Of a stretch of DNA of 61,257 bases, positions 18,069 through 26,757 are shown piece after piece. This DNA is from B1SED10-16 sp046498365. Its GTDB lineage: Bacteria; Desulfobacterota; Desulfobacteria; Desulfobacterales; Desulfosalsimonadaceae. The stretch is from the NCBI GenBank assembly GCA_046498365.1, contig JAWOAV010000070.1, forward strand, positions 1 through 61,257, in the 5' to 3' direction. The position numbers were made by a program, and so were the translations under genes. Below the pieces are notes generated by a model that had not been told where the DNA came from, ran no database searches, and worked only from the letters and a program-made list of their open reading frames with translations. Position 1 is the first letter of the stretch; every line of letters starts with the position of its first letter.

Positions 18069-18265
18069 ATCATTTCTGGCATGAAGGATTTACCGGCAAC
18101 CTTGATATTTATCCCGGACTGTGGCATGAGAAGTGGAGGCGAAACGTTGGAAAAAGCCGTACCCCTTTCATGACGGCAATTGGTATCCCGGCCGGCAGCA
18201 AGGGGAGAGGCCTTTTTCCCATACCATCAATCTGGAGCAACGATAAAGAAACGGCTGTTGTCATC

Positions 18266-20857
18266 ATGGATCAGAAATACCACCCCGGCAAAATCGAAGC
18301 CCGCTGGCAATCCATTTGGGAAAAAACAAAGGCGTATGCCGTAAAGACCGATCCGTCCAAAGAAAAATATTACCTCCTGGAGATGTTTCCTTATCCTTCC
18401 GGGCGGATTCACATCGGACATGTGCGAAACTATACCATTGGCGATGTGGTTGCCCGCTACAAACGCATGTGCGGCTACAATGTCCTCCACCCCATGGGCT
18501 GGGACGCATTCGGCATGCCCGCGGAAAACGCTGCCATCGCCAACAATACACATCCGGCGAAATGGACGTATGACAACATTGCGGCCATGCGAAGGGAGCT
18601 CAAACAGCTGGGTTTCAGCTACGACTGGAACCGTGAAATTACCACCTGCACCCCCGACTATTACCGGTGGGAACAGTGGCTGTTTGTCAAGATGTACGAA
18701 AAGAACATGGTCTACCGAAAGGAATCCTATGTCAACTGGTGCGACCGCTGCCAGACCGTGCTGGCCAATGAGCAGGTGGAGGCAGGGGACTGCTGGCGAT
18801 GCGGGGATCCGGTGAGGCAGAAAAAGCTGTGGCAATGGTTTTTCAGGATCACGGAGTATGCGGAAGACCTGCTCGAATACTGCGACAAGCTCACGGGCTG
18901 GCCGGAAAAAGTCACCACCATGCAGAAAAACTGGATCGGGAAAAGCACGGGGGCGGAGATCGATTTTCCCGTAGCCGGTACCAGCGAGGTGATACGGGTA
19001 TTTACGACCCGCCCCGATACCATCTTCGGCGCAACATTCATGTGCCTGGCGCCGGAGCACCCGCTGGTGGAACCGCTCTCGGCCGGCACGGACCAACAGC
19101 AGGCGGTCGCGGATTTCGTTGAACGCATGTCGCGGGAAAGCCATGCGGACCGCGTCCTGGAGAACCAGGAGAAAGAAGGCGTTTTCATCGGCGCATGGTG
19201 CGAAAACCCGGTCAATGGCCGCCGCATGCCCATCTATATCGCCAATTTCGCCCTTATGGAATACGGCACCGGCGCTGTCATGTCCGTGCCGGCCCACGAT
19301 CAGCGGGATTTCGAATTTGCCAAAAAATACGGACTGGACATTGTCGTGGTGATTCAGCCCGAAGGCGTCGATGAGGCCGACGTCGCCCGAGACGAGGCGT
19401 ACGCCGGGGACGGCATCATGGTCAATTCCGGGGAATTCACCGGCATGGAAAACGCTTCCGGAAAAACCGCCGTCATCGAACATTTCGAAAAAAAAGGCAT
19501 CGGCAACCGCTCGATCAACTACAGGCTGCGGGACTGGGGAATTTCCCGGCAGCGATACTGGGGGGCCCCTATCCCCATTATTCACTGTGAAAAATGCGGG
19601 ACGGTGCCGGTCCCCGAAGACGACCTCCCGGTCGTTCTGCCGGAAGACGCCGGCCTGCTGGAGGGGGGCAAATCCCCCCTGGGACGACTGGATTCCTTTG
19701 TCCATGCCGACTGCCCCGCATGCGGGGCCCCGGGGCGCCGGGAAACCGATACCATGGACACGTTCGTTGAATCTTCATGGTACTTCGAGCGCTACTGCAG
19801 CCCGGACCATCACACGGCCATTTTCGACCCCGATGCCGTGAAATACTGGATGCCGGTGGACCAGTACATCGGCGGCGTGGAACACGCGGTGATGCACCTG
19901 CTCTACTCCCGGTATTTCACGCGCGTCCTTCACACACTGGGGTTTGTGGACTTCAAAGAGCCGTTTACCCGGCTGCTGACCCAGGGCATGGTATGCAAGG
20001 AAACCGTCCACTGCAAGACACACGGGTACTTGTACCCGGAAGAGACCCAATTCCGGCAGGATACGCCATACTGCACGAAATGCGGGGAAGCGGCCGAGAT
20101 CGGGCGGGTCGAAAAGATGTCCAAGTCCAAAAAGAACGTGATCGACCCGAACGCCCTCGTGGAAAATTACGGTGCGGATACGGTCCGGCTCTTCTGCCTT
20201 TTTGCCGCCCCCCCCGAACGCGACCTGGAATGGAGCGAACAGGGCGTTGAAGGCTCCTTTCGGTTCTTACACCGGATATGGCGCCTCTATGCCCGGTGGA
20301 TGTCGCGCCTGGAAAAGCAAAAACCCTATACCAAAGACCCTTCCGCTTTGCCGGAGCATGCGCGGGAACTCTACATCAAGACGCACCAGACCATCAAAAA
20401 GGTGACCGACGACATTGAGCAGCGTTTTCATTTCAACACGGCCATCAGCGCCGTTATGGAACTCACCAACCAGCTGAACCTGGTCGAACCGGAGCGAAAC
20501 GATGCGGCCGTTGACGGTGTCATGCGCTTTGCCCTCGATTCCATTGCCGTTCTGCTTTCCCCCATCGTGCCGCACATTACCGAACAGCTCTGGGAAGTCA
20601 TGGGCAATGAACCCGGAACGCTTTGCAAGCGGCGGTGGCCTTCTTACCGGGAGGACTGCCTTTCCTCAGACACGCGGTTGATCGTTGTGCAGGTAAACGG
20701 GAAACTGCGGGGTCGTTTTGAAATCGACGCCAGTGAAGACAATGCGGCAATCAAGGCGCGCGCCCTGGAAGACCCTAACGTCATCCGGTTTATCGGGGAG
20801 GAGGAGATCAAAAAGATCATCGTGGTGAAAAACAAGCTTGTCAATATTGTGTTGTGA
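18266..20857 (+). CDS. leuS: Leucyl-tRNA synthetase
   Basis: A class I aminoacyl-tRNA synthetase that charges tRNA-Leu. From the chosen ATG the protein has 863 residues, the normal bacterial size. The nucleotide-binding HIGH motif occurs in PSGRIHIGHVRNYTIGDV and the KMSKS motif in VEKMSKSKKNVIDPN. The CP1 editing domain carries TTRPDTIFGATFMCLAPEHPL and the MSVPAHDQRDFEFA segment. A zinc-ribbon insertion is visible in HCEKCGTVPVPEDD with the paired CPACG. The C-terminal anticodon-binding domain ends KLVNIVL. The ORF extends 32 codons further upstream, but that stretch lacks family similarity. lptE follows in the same direction. Confidence 0.97.
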   Translation: MDQKYHPGKIEARWQSIWEKTKAYAVKTDPSKEKYYLLEMFPYPSGRIHIGHVRNYTIGDVVARYKRMCGYNVLHPMGWDAFGMPAENAAIANNTHPAKWTYDNIAAMRRELKQLGFSYDWNREITTCTPDYYRWEQWLFVKMYEKNMVYRKESYVNWCDRCQTVLANEQVEAGDCWRCGDPVRQKKLWQWFFRITEYAEDLLEYCDKLTGWPEKVTTMQKNWIGKSTGAEIDFPVAGTSEVIRVFTTRPDTIFGATFMCLAPEHPLVEPLSAGTDQQQAVADFVERMSRESHADRVLENQEKEGVFIGAWCENPVNGRRMPIYIANFALMEYGTGAVMSVPAHDQRDFEFAKKYGLDIVVVIQPEGVDEADVARDEAYAGDGIMVNSGEFTGMENASGKTAVIEHFEKKGIGNRSINYRLRDWGISRQRYWGAPIPIIHCEKCGTVPVPEDDLPVVLPEDAGLLEGGKSPLGRLDSFVHADCPACGAPGRRETDTMDTFVESSWYFERYCSPDHHTAIFDPDAVKYWMPVDQYIGGVEHAVMHLLYSRYFTRVLHTLGFVDFKEPFTRLLTQGMVCKETVHCKTHGYLYPEETQFRQDTPYCTKCGEAAEIGRVEKMSKSKKNVIDPNALVENYGADTVRLFCLFAAPPERDLEWSEQGVEGSFRFLHRIWRLYARWMSRLEKQKPYTKDPSALPEHARELYIKTHQTIKKVTDDIEQRFHFNTAISAVMELTNQLNLVEPERNDAAVDGVMRFALDSIAVLLSPIVPHITEQLWEVMGNEPGTLCKRRWPSYREDCLSSDTRLIVVQVNGKLRGRFEIDASEDNAAIKARALEDPNVIRFIGEEEIKKIIVVKNKLVNIVL

Positions 20858-21007
20858 TCCCCCTGCCTGTGACGGGGTATTTCAGGGTCGGGGTCGGTAT
20901 CGGGATCCGGTGTCAAATGTCAAAAAATGGCCCTGCTACCGGGGACATCGTGAATCGATATCCTGAATATATGCTTTGCCGGAATTGCTCTGGGGTAGAA
21001 AAGACAA

Positions 21008-21571
21008 ATGAATCTTTTGTTTATGCGGTCCGTATCATATTGGGATTGCCGGAATGGTGTGCACCTTGGCGCGGTCTGGGCTTTTCTGACGCTTTTGATG
21101 GTTTTTTCCGGCGGATGCGGCTACCGGTTTTCCGGAAGCGGAGAGATGCCTGGGGATATAAAGCGGATTGCAATCGAAATCTTTGACAACCGCACAGGGG
21201 AAACGGGCATTGAAAGCATCATCACCAATGATATCATCAACGAGTTCACCAGAAACCCCGCAGCGGAAGTTACCGGAAAAGACGATGCCGATGCGGTGCT
21301 TACCGGAGTGATCCGGACAGCCCGCATACGATCGATATCCCACCGCTCTGCCTATACCACTGCGGAAAGGGAAATCACAATCGTGGTCGATGTGGCCCTG
21401 ACAACACCCGCGGGTGAAATCGTATGGTCCGCCAGCGGGATTAATGCTTCGGCCGATTATGCGGTCTCCGATGAAAAGGTCATCACCGGCCAGAACAAAA
21501 AATCCGCCGTGGCCGATCTTTCAGGAAAACTGGCCCAGCGGATATTTTATGCGATGACAGATCGGTTCTGA
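21008..21571 (+). CDS. lptE: LPS-assembly lipoprotein LptE
   Basis: LptE is the outer-membrane lipoprotein that plugs the LptD barrel and helps insert lipopolysaccharide. The 187-residue protein has a signal sequence (VWAFLTLLMVFSGG) with the lipobox Cys in SGGCGYRFSG, the GYRF start being typical of LptE. The mature part contains IAIEIFDNRTGETGIE and ends in a segment (LAQRIFYAMTDRF) common in the family. It lies 150 bases downstream of leuS in the frequent leuS-lptE order. The exact start among the first Met codons is uncertain. Confidence 0.9.
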   Translation: MNLLFMRSVSYWDCRNGVHLGAVWAFLTLLMVFSGGCGYRFSGSGEMPGDIKRIAIEIFDNRTGETGIESIITNDIINEFTRNPAAEVTGKDDADAVLTGVIRTARIRSISHRSAYTTAEREITIVVDVALTTPAGEIVWSASGINASADYAVSDEKVITGQNKKSAVADLSGKLAQRIFYAMTDRF

Positions 21572-21607
21572 CATCTGAGGATCTATACCGGTCTGCTGCG
21601 CGACGGA

Positions 21608-21868
21608 TTATTCGGCCAACCGGTTGATGCCGGAAGCAAGACGGGAGATCTTTCTCGCAGCGGTTCTTTTATGGATGACGCCCTTCTTTGCCGCTTTGTC
21701 AATCAGGGACTGGGCCGCAATGAGCTGGCCTGCCGGATCTTCCCCGGTTTTGGCGGCGGCGGTAACCTTTTTAACGGCATTCTTGACACGGGTCTTAACG
21801 ATCCGGTTACGGAGCCGTTTTTTTTCACTCTGGGCAATACGCTTGATCGCGGACTTGTGATTTGCCAA
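21608..21868 (-). CDS. rpsT: 30S ribosomal protein S20
   Basis: S20 is a primary 16S rRNA-binding protein of the small subunit. The 86-residue product starts at a TTG (ANHKSAIKRIAQSEKKRLRN) with AAGGAG eight bases upstream. The longer ORF upstream of this is not S20-like. The body is helical and Lys/Arg-rich, with HKRTAARKISRLA near the C-terminus. It is encoded opposite to its neighbours and converges on lptE. The rare TTG start may help limit expression, as seen for S20 in some bacteria. Confidence 0.95.
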   Translation of the reverse strand: MANHKSAIKRIAQSEKKRLRNRIVKTRVKNAVKKVTAAAKTGEDPAGQLIAAQSLIDKAAKKGVIHKRTAARKISRLASGINRLAE

Positions 21869-21941
21869 TGGTAACACTCCTTGCTGAATATCGTTGAATA
21901 TAGTTTGGCCAAGTGGTTTTTCGATAAAATTATAAAACTTT

Positions 21942-21970
21942 CTGATAACCGATCGATTCTGCGTTGTCAA
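21942..21970 (-). promoter_or_regulatory. Candidate sigma-70 promoter of rpsT
   Basis: On the minus strand a perfect TTGACA is followed after 17 bases by TATCAG. Transcription would begin roughly 65 bases before the rpsT TTG start. Confidence 0.45.
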
Positions 21971-22056
21971 GGTGAAAGTGTTCGGAAAAGGGTCCGGACC
22001 AAAGAATATCCGAAACGCCGCAGGGAAAAACCGTCTCCATAGCGGGCTTGCATTTT

Positions 22057-23607
22057 ATGAACGAAAACCGAAAAGTGACACGGGCAGCAGGAATTATCGG
22101 GATCAGCACGCTCGCCAGCCGTATTCTGGGATTCGTGCGGGACATGATCCTGGCATGGTTTTTCGGCGCCGGCAAGCTGTCGGATGCGTTTTTTGTCGCG
22201 TTCCGGATACCCAACCTGCTGCGCCGCCTGCTGGCGGAAGGGACCCTTACCATGGCCTTTGTCCCTGTATTTGCCGAATACCTGGAAAAAAAAGGCCGGA
22301 ACGAAGCTTTTGCAATGGCCCGGTCGGCCATGCGCATGCTTTCCGTGGTTCTTGCGATTATTACCGTTTCAGGGGTTTTCGGGGCTCCCCTCCTGGTGTA
22401 CATCTTCGCACCCGGGTTTTCCGGGGAGACTTACGATATCACCGTGCTGCTGACCCGTATCATGTTCCCGTACATATTTTTTATCTGCCTGGTGGCCCTT
22501 GCCATGGGGATTCTCAACACCATGGGTCATTTTGCGGCCCCCGCGTTTGCCCCCGTGCTGCTCAATGTCGGCATCATCATCGGCGCCCTGGCAATTGCCC
22601 CCATGATGAGCGCACCCGTCCACGGTCTTGCCGCAGGCGTACTCCTCGGGGGGATTCTCCAGCTTGCCCTGCAGGTTCCCTTTCTGGCCAAAAAGGGATT
22701 TCGCTTCTGGGAATACGCCCCTCTCTATCATCCGGGAATCAAAAAAATCGCTATTCTCATGGGACCGGCCGTATTCGGCGCGGCTGTGTACCAGATCAAC
22801 ATTCTGGTCGGAACCATGCTGGCCTCGCTGCTCCCCGAGGGGAGCGTTTCCTATCTTTATTACGCCGACAGGCTTGTCCAGTTTCCCCTGGGAATTTTTG
22901 CCATCTCCACATCCGTCGCGATTTTGCCAAGCCTCTCCAGGCAGGCGGCGGCAAAGGACCTCATAGCACTTGAAAACACTTTTTCCTTCGCCATGCGATT
23001 TGTTTTTTTTATTACCATTCCATCGACCATCGGGCTCATTGTACTGAAAGAGCCGATCATCGCCCTGCTTTTCGGCCGGGGGGAATTTGACGCAGCGAGC
23101 ATACACATGACGGCATACGCGCTTTTATATTACGCCGCAGGCCTTTGCGCATTTTCCGCAGTCCGGATCGTTGTGGCCACTTTTTATGCCCTTCAGGACA
23201 CAAAAACACCGGTCAAAATGGCCACAATTTCCATCATGGCCAACATTCTTCTGGGAATCGCTCTCATGGGCCCCATGAAGCACGGGGGCCTTGCACTGGC
23301 CACTTCCCTTGCGTCCATGATCAACCTGGTTCTGCTCACGAGGGCCCTTAAAAATCGAATCGGCGGGCTGGCATGGAAAAATATTGTTGTAACCGCCGCC
23401 CGATCCGTGTTAAGCTCCATTATAATGGGCATTATTCTGCTGTACGTTTTAAGACGTTTTCCACCGGACTACCAGGGGGCGTCTTTATCCTTGCTTTTCT
23501 ATGTCGTTTCCGCCATCATGGCAGGCACCGTCATTTACATGGGCATTTCCCTGGTGCTGCAGAAAAACGAGATGAAAGCGGTTGCAAGTATGGTGAAAAG
23601 ACCATGA
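22057..23607 (+). CDS. murJ: Lipid II flippase MurJ (MviN)
   Basis: MurJ moves lipid-linked peptidoglycan precursor across the inner membrane. The 516-residue protein has about 14 hydrophobic helices and the family's N-terminal signature ASRILGFVRDMILAWFFGAG, followed by DAFFVAFRIPNLLRRLLAEG. The ATG start at 22057 lies nine bases after a possible TTG. The ftsB-like gene overlaps its stop codon by ATGA, suggesting translational coupling between a peptidoglycan flippase and a divisome protein. Confidence 0.95.
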   Translation: MNENRKVTRAAGIIGISTLASRILGFVRDMILAWFFGAGKLSDAFFVAFRIPNLLRRLLAEGTLTMAFVPVFAEYLEKKGRNEAFAMARSAMRMLSVVLAIITVSGVFGAPLLVYIFAPGFSGETYDITVLLTRIMFPYIFFICLVALAMGILNTMGHFAAPAFAPVLLNVGIIIGALAIAPMMSAPVHGLAAGVLLGGILQLALQVPFLAKKGFRFWEYAPLYHPGIKKIAILMGPAVFGAAVYQINILVGTMLASLLPEGSVSYLYYADRLVQFPLGIFAISTSVAILPSLSRQAAAKDLIALENTFSFAMRFVFFITIPSTIGLIVLKEPIIALLFGRGEFDAASIHMTAYALLYYAAGLCAFSAVRIVVATFYALQDTKTPVKMATISIMANILLGIALMGPMKHGGLALATSLASMINLVLLTRALKNRIGGLAWKNIVVTAARSVLSSIIMGIILLYVLRRFPPDYQGASLSLLFYVVSAIMAGTVIYMGISLVLQKNEMKAVASMVKRP

Positions 23608-23909
23608 GCAATGCATCCACCAACCGGCCAAGAATCGTCACCGCCGCGTTTTACGCGCTCTCATTACTGCTTTTCGTGTACGCCGGCGTGATTGTTTTCG
23701 GCGACAGCGGTTTCCTGCATTTGCAGCGGATGCAGACTGAATTGGCGCAGCTCAAGGCGCAAAACGCATCCATAGAAGAAGAAAACAACGCACTCTACCA
23801 CACCGTACACCGACTCAAAAACGACCCCGTATACATTGAACATGTCATCCGGAAGCAGCTCCAGATGAACGCGCCGGGTGAAATCATCTTCAAGTTTGAG
23901 AACAGATAG
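23604..23909 (+). CDS. FtsB/DivIC-like septum formation initiator
   Basis: A 101-residue bitopic membrane protein with a short cytoplasmic N-terminus, one helix (AAFYALSLLLFVYAGVIVFG) and a periplasmic coiled coil (LAQLKAQNASIEEENNALYH). The C-terminal EHVIRKQLQMNAPGEIIFKF matches the end of the FtsB/DivIC family, where the equivalent E-x-x-A-R-x-x-L-x-x-x-x-P-x-E pattern is common. These proteins bridge FtsL and FtsQ in the divisome. The start overlaps the murJ stop. Assignment to FtsB rather than another member of the family rests on size and layout. Confidence 0.85.
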   Translation: MSNASTNRPRIVTAAFYALSLLLFVYAGVIVFGDSGFLHLQRMQTELAQLKAQNASIEEENNALYHTVHRLKNDPVYIEHVIRKQLQMNAPGEIIFKFENR

Positions 23910-23949
23910 AACCCATCGCAACATTCGGATTCCGGTTCAAGATCGCGGC

Positions 23950-24009
23950 GGCGTCTTTTTTCAAACCGCAGACAACCTCGCGTATTTCAAGGTTTTGAAA
24001 TAAGACGCC
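23950..24009. repeat. Inverted repeat between convergent ftsB-like gene and glpK
   Basis: GGCGTCTTTTTTCAAACC at 23950-23967 faces GGTTTTGAAATAAGACGCC at 23991-24009, nearly perfect arms with a 23-base loop. Both arms carry T/A tracts, so it may act as a bidirectional terminator between the convergent genes. Confidence 0.6.
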
Positions 24010-24049
24010 AGCAAAGATAGTGGGCCGAAAGATAATGTTGAGATCGGTT

Positions 24050-25555
24050 CTAGCAGCAGCTTTTAACGATCGCCCTTTTCCAGCCCTGATCCAGCATTCC
24101 CCTTTTTTCCGGGGACATGGCCGGACTCCAGGTGCGATCCTTGCCCCAATGCAGTCTCAATTCTTCGATGTTTTTCCAGAATCCCGTGGCCAGGCCGGCA
24201 GCATAGGCTGCACCCAGCACGGTGGTTTCCATGTTTTTCGGACGTATCACCGGCACATTTAAAATGTCGGCCTGAAACTGCATCAAAAGCTCGTTTCGGG
24301 TCATTCCGCCGTCGACCTTCAGGTCGTTGAGCCGTACGTTGGCATCTTTTTCCATGGCCTCGAAAATTTCCTTTGCCTGGAATGCAGTGGACTCCAGAAC
24401 CGCACGGGCCAGATGCCCTCTTTTGGCATAATGCGTAAGACCGCTGATAATGCCGCTGGCATCGCTTCTCCAGTGCGGCGCAAAAAGCCCTGAAAAAGCC
24501 GGGACAAAATACACCCCGCCGTTGTCCTCCACCTCCCTTGCTTTTTCTTCTATTTCTTCCGAAGTGCTGATCATTCCCAGGTTGTCCCGGATCCATTGCA
24601 CCAGGGATCCCGCAATGGCGATGGATCCTTCGAGTGCATACACCGCCGGCTGTTCGCCGATACGGTAGGCTGGTGTGGTCAAAAGCCCGAAATTCGATAC
24701 TACAGGCGATTCCCCCGTATTGAGGAGAAGAAAGCATCCGGTGCCGTAAGTGTTTTTCGCATCCCCCACGTCAAAACAGGTCTGACCGAACAGGGCGGCC
24801 TGCTGATCGCCCAGGTCTCCGGCAATGGGCACTTGCGCACCGAAAACGCCGTCTTTATCCGTATAGCCGTAGATCTCGCTCGATGAACGGATTTCGGGAA
24901 GCATTTGCGCCGGAACCTGCATCCTGTCGAGCATCATCTCGTCCCACTCGAGACGATGAATGTTCATCAGCATGGTCCGCCCGGCGTTGGTAACATCCGT
25001 AATAAAAATCCCTTTGCCGGGCCCGCCGGTCAGCCACCAGATCAGCCAGGTGTCCATGTTGCCGAATACCGCATCACCGGATTTTACGTCGGCTTTAAGG
25101 CCGTCCACATGATCGATGACCCACTTGATTTTCGGGCCTGAAAAATAGGTGGACAAGGGGAGTCCCACCCGGTCCCGAAAACACCACATGTCATCGTTTT
25201 CCGCGAGCTCCCGACATATGTCGCCGGTGCGCGTATCCTGCCAGACAAGGGCATTATAGTAAGGCCTCCCGGTTTTCCGGTTCCAGATCACCGTTGTTTC
25301 CCGCTGGTTTGTAATCCCGACAGCCGAAAGTTCCTGCGCCCTTATCCCGGAAGTGGTAAGCGTATTGGCAATGACATCAAAGGTCCTGTCCCGGATTTCA
25401 ATGGGATCATGCTCCACCCGCCCCGGATGCGGATAAATCTGCCGGTGTTCGAGCTGGTTCATGGCCACCATATTCGCCTTCCGGTCGAACACAAAAAACC
25501 GCGTACTGGTAGTTCCCTGGTCAATTGCGCCGATATACGGCCTGTCTCCGTTCAT
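24050..25555 (-). CDS. glpK: Glycerol kinase
   Basis: This enzyme phosphorylates glycerol to glycerol-3-phosphate using ATP. The 501-residue FGGY-family protein begins with the ATP-binding YIGAIDQGTTSTRFFVFDR and contains WQDTRTGDIC, the GDLGDQQAALFGQ nucleotide site, GLFAPHWRSDASGII and the KVDGGMTRNELLMQFQADIL C-terminal signature. No glycerol permease or glycerol-3-phosphate dehydrogenase gene is adjacent, so it is a stand-alone gene here. It is divergent from the NarL-type regulator, with a 480-base AT-rich spacer between them. Confidence 0.96.
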   Translation of the reverse strand: MNGDRPYIGAIDQGTTSTRFFVFDRKANMVAMNQLEHRQIYPHPGRVEHDPIEIRDRTFDVIANTLTTSGIRAQELSAVGITNQRETTVIWNRKTGRPYYNALVWQDTRTGDICRELAENDDMWCFRDRVGLPLSTYFSGPKIKWVIDHVDGLKADVKSGDAVFGNMDTWLIWWLTGGPGKGIFITDVTNAGRTMLMNIHRLEWDEMMLDRMQVPAQMLPEIRSSSEIYGYTDKDGVFGAQVPIAGDLGDQQAALFGQTCFDVGDAKNTYGTGCFLLLNTGESPVVSNFGLLTTPAYRIGEQPAVYALEGSIAIAGSLVQWIRDNLGMISTSEEIEEKAREVEDNGGVYFVPAFSGLFAPHWRSDASGIISGLTHYAKRGHLARAVLESTAFQAKEIFEAMEKDANVRLNDLKVDGGMTRNELLMQFQADILNVPVIRPKNMETTVLGAAYAAGLATGFWKNIEELRLHWGKDRTWSPAMSPEKRGMLDQGWKRAIVKSCC

Positions 25556-25767
25556 GTCCCATTCTCCTGGCTGCAGTTTTTGATGACTCGCCCATTTTTA
25601 TGGCATTTTTTTACCGATCACCGGACAAAAAGACAACTGTTTTTTTACTATAGTCGTATTTTTGTGTAGATTTTATTGGTAATTTTTAAAATTTTAATAT
25701 AGAAATAAGCAGTAAAAAAAGAAGATAGGTTTCCGCAACAAGAGTAAAACGGATCCGATAGAATCAA

Positions 25768-25805
25768 TACAAGCCACCTCAAAATTTTTTTTGAGGTGGC
25801 TTGTA
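25768..25805. repeat. Perfect 17-bp hairpin upstream of glpK
   Basis: TACAAGCCACCTCAAAA and its exact complement form a 17-bp stem around a TTTT loop. Neither strand has a T run after the stem, so it is not a standard terminator. It lies in the 25556-26035 divergent spacer, which otherwise holds AT-rich sequence and repeat copy C. Confidence 0.85.
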
Positions 25806-25846
25806 AAAATAAAGGTGATAAGATTTTTTGTACGCCGATAGTACGT

Positions 25847-26001
25847 TAATGGACTCGTAAAAAGTCGATTTTGGACGGCCTTGTAAAAAGTTCAAGATCA
25901 AGGCGCGTGCAATTTTTGAAGAATTGATCGTACTTAGCCGTACGTGAGATTCTTCAAAAATTGTGCGCAACGCAGATATTGGACTTTTTACAAGGCCGTC
26001 A
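25847..26001. repeat. MITE-like palindromic repeat, copy C (inverted)
   Basis: A 155-bp copy in the opposite orientation to copies A, B, D and E. It starts near TTAATGGACTCGTAAAAAG and ends GGACTTTTTACAAGGCCGTCA. Its right end lies 34 bases before the response-regulator start codon, so it occupies the place where that gene's promoter would be expected. Confidence 0.9.
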
Positions 26002-26035
26002 GTACGTGTTTTTATGAATAAGGGAGAGACCAGGC

Positions 26036-26689
26036 ATGAAAATCAGACTGCAGCTTGCAGACAACCAGACCGTTGTGCGGCAGGGGATTTGCCACTTGTT
26101 GTCCAAGGAAAAAGATATCGACGTGGTCGCGGAAACATCCGACGGAATGGAAACCGTTGAGACTGTGAAAAAAATAAAGCCCGATATCGTGCTTTTGGAA
26201 CCCGCCATGCCGAAAATGGCCGGCGTCGACCTGGTTCGGATGGTCAAGGAAGCAAACAATGAAACCGAGGTGGTGGTGTTGACAACGCCCCAGAAAAAGG
26301 CGCATGTCCGTGATGCGCTGCAGGTAGGCGCCCTTGGGTACGTCCTGAAGACGAGCGCCTTTGCCGAAGTGCTTGCCGCCATCCGCGCCGCCTACCAGAA
26401 GGGATACTACCTGAGTCCAGAAATCAGCGCCGACATCATTGACACATTTGTCAAAAAACGCGGCGTTGAATCGGAAACGACCGGCTACGGAAAAATTTCC
26501 AAGCGGGAAAGGCAGGTCTTCCGGTTGATCGCGGAAGGCGCCACAACCGATGAAATCGCCGAAGAATTGGGAATCAGCCCCAAGACGGTGGCCAAACACC
26601 GGATGAACATAATGGAAAAAATGGCGCTGAAAAATGTCGCTTCGCTTGTACGCTACGCCGTCAAGATCGGTGTGATCGATCCGTATTAA
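26036..26689 (+). CDS. NarL/LuxR-type response regulator with Glu at the phosphorylation site
   Basis: A 217-residue protein with an N-terminal receiver domain and a C-terminal LuxR-type helix-turn-helix (ISKRERQVFRLIAEGATTDE then ELGISPKTVAKHRMNIMEKM). The receiver keeps the switch Thr (VVVLTTPQ, Thr83/84) and the Lys of VLKTSA (Lys105). The phosphoacceptor position in KPDIVLLEPAMPKMAG is Glu55 instead of Asp, and the usual acidic pair near the N-terminus reads Asp9-Asn10. Glu often mimics the phosphorylated state, so the protein may act without a kinase. No histidine kinase gene is adjacent. The start has GGGAGAG upstream. Target genes are unknown. Confidence 0.92.
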   Translation: MKIRLQLADNQTVVRQGICHLLSKEKDIDVVAETSDGMETVETVKKIKPDIVLLEPAMPKMAGVDLVRMVKEANNETEVVVLTTPQKKAHVRDALQVGALGYVLKTSAFAEVLAAIRAAYQKGYYLSPEISADIIDTFVKKRGVESETTGYGKISKRERQVFRLIAEGATTDEIAEELGISPKTVAKHRMNIMEKMALKNVASLVRYAVKIGVIDPY

Positions 26690-26724
26690 GTTGTAAATTG
26701 TAAGTTGTAGGTTGTAGGTTGTAA
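26690..26724 (+). repeat. Short tandem repeat, five 7-bp units
   Basis: Five consecutive units of the form (G/A)TTGTA(A/G) begin immediately after the stop codon of the response regulator. The function is unknown. Slippage would not alter either flanking gene. Confidence 0.85.
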
Positions 26725-26757
26725 GATGCAGGGGAATGAGGGGCGGGTTCTTTGCGT

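Noticed and set aside
17960..18265. T-box or other amino-acid leader upstream of leuS
   Set aside because: No T-box core sequence, leader peptide with Leu codons or terminator hairpin could be seen in the spacer.
18227..19705. Minus-strand ORF of 492 codons
   Set aside because: It is antisense to leuS and has low-complexity His/Arg/Phe-rich composition typical of shadow frames.
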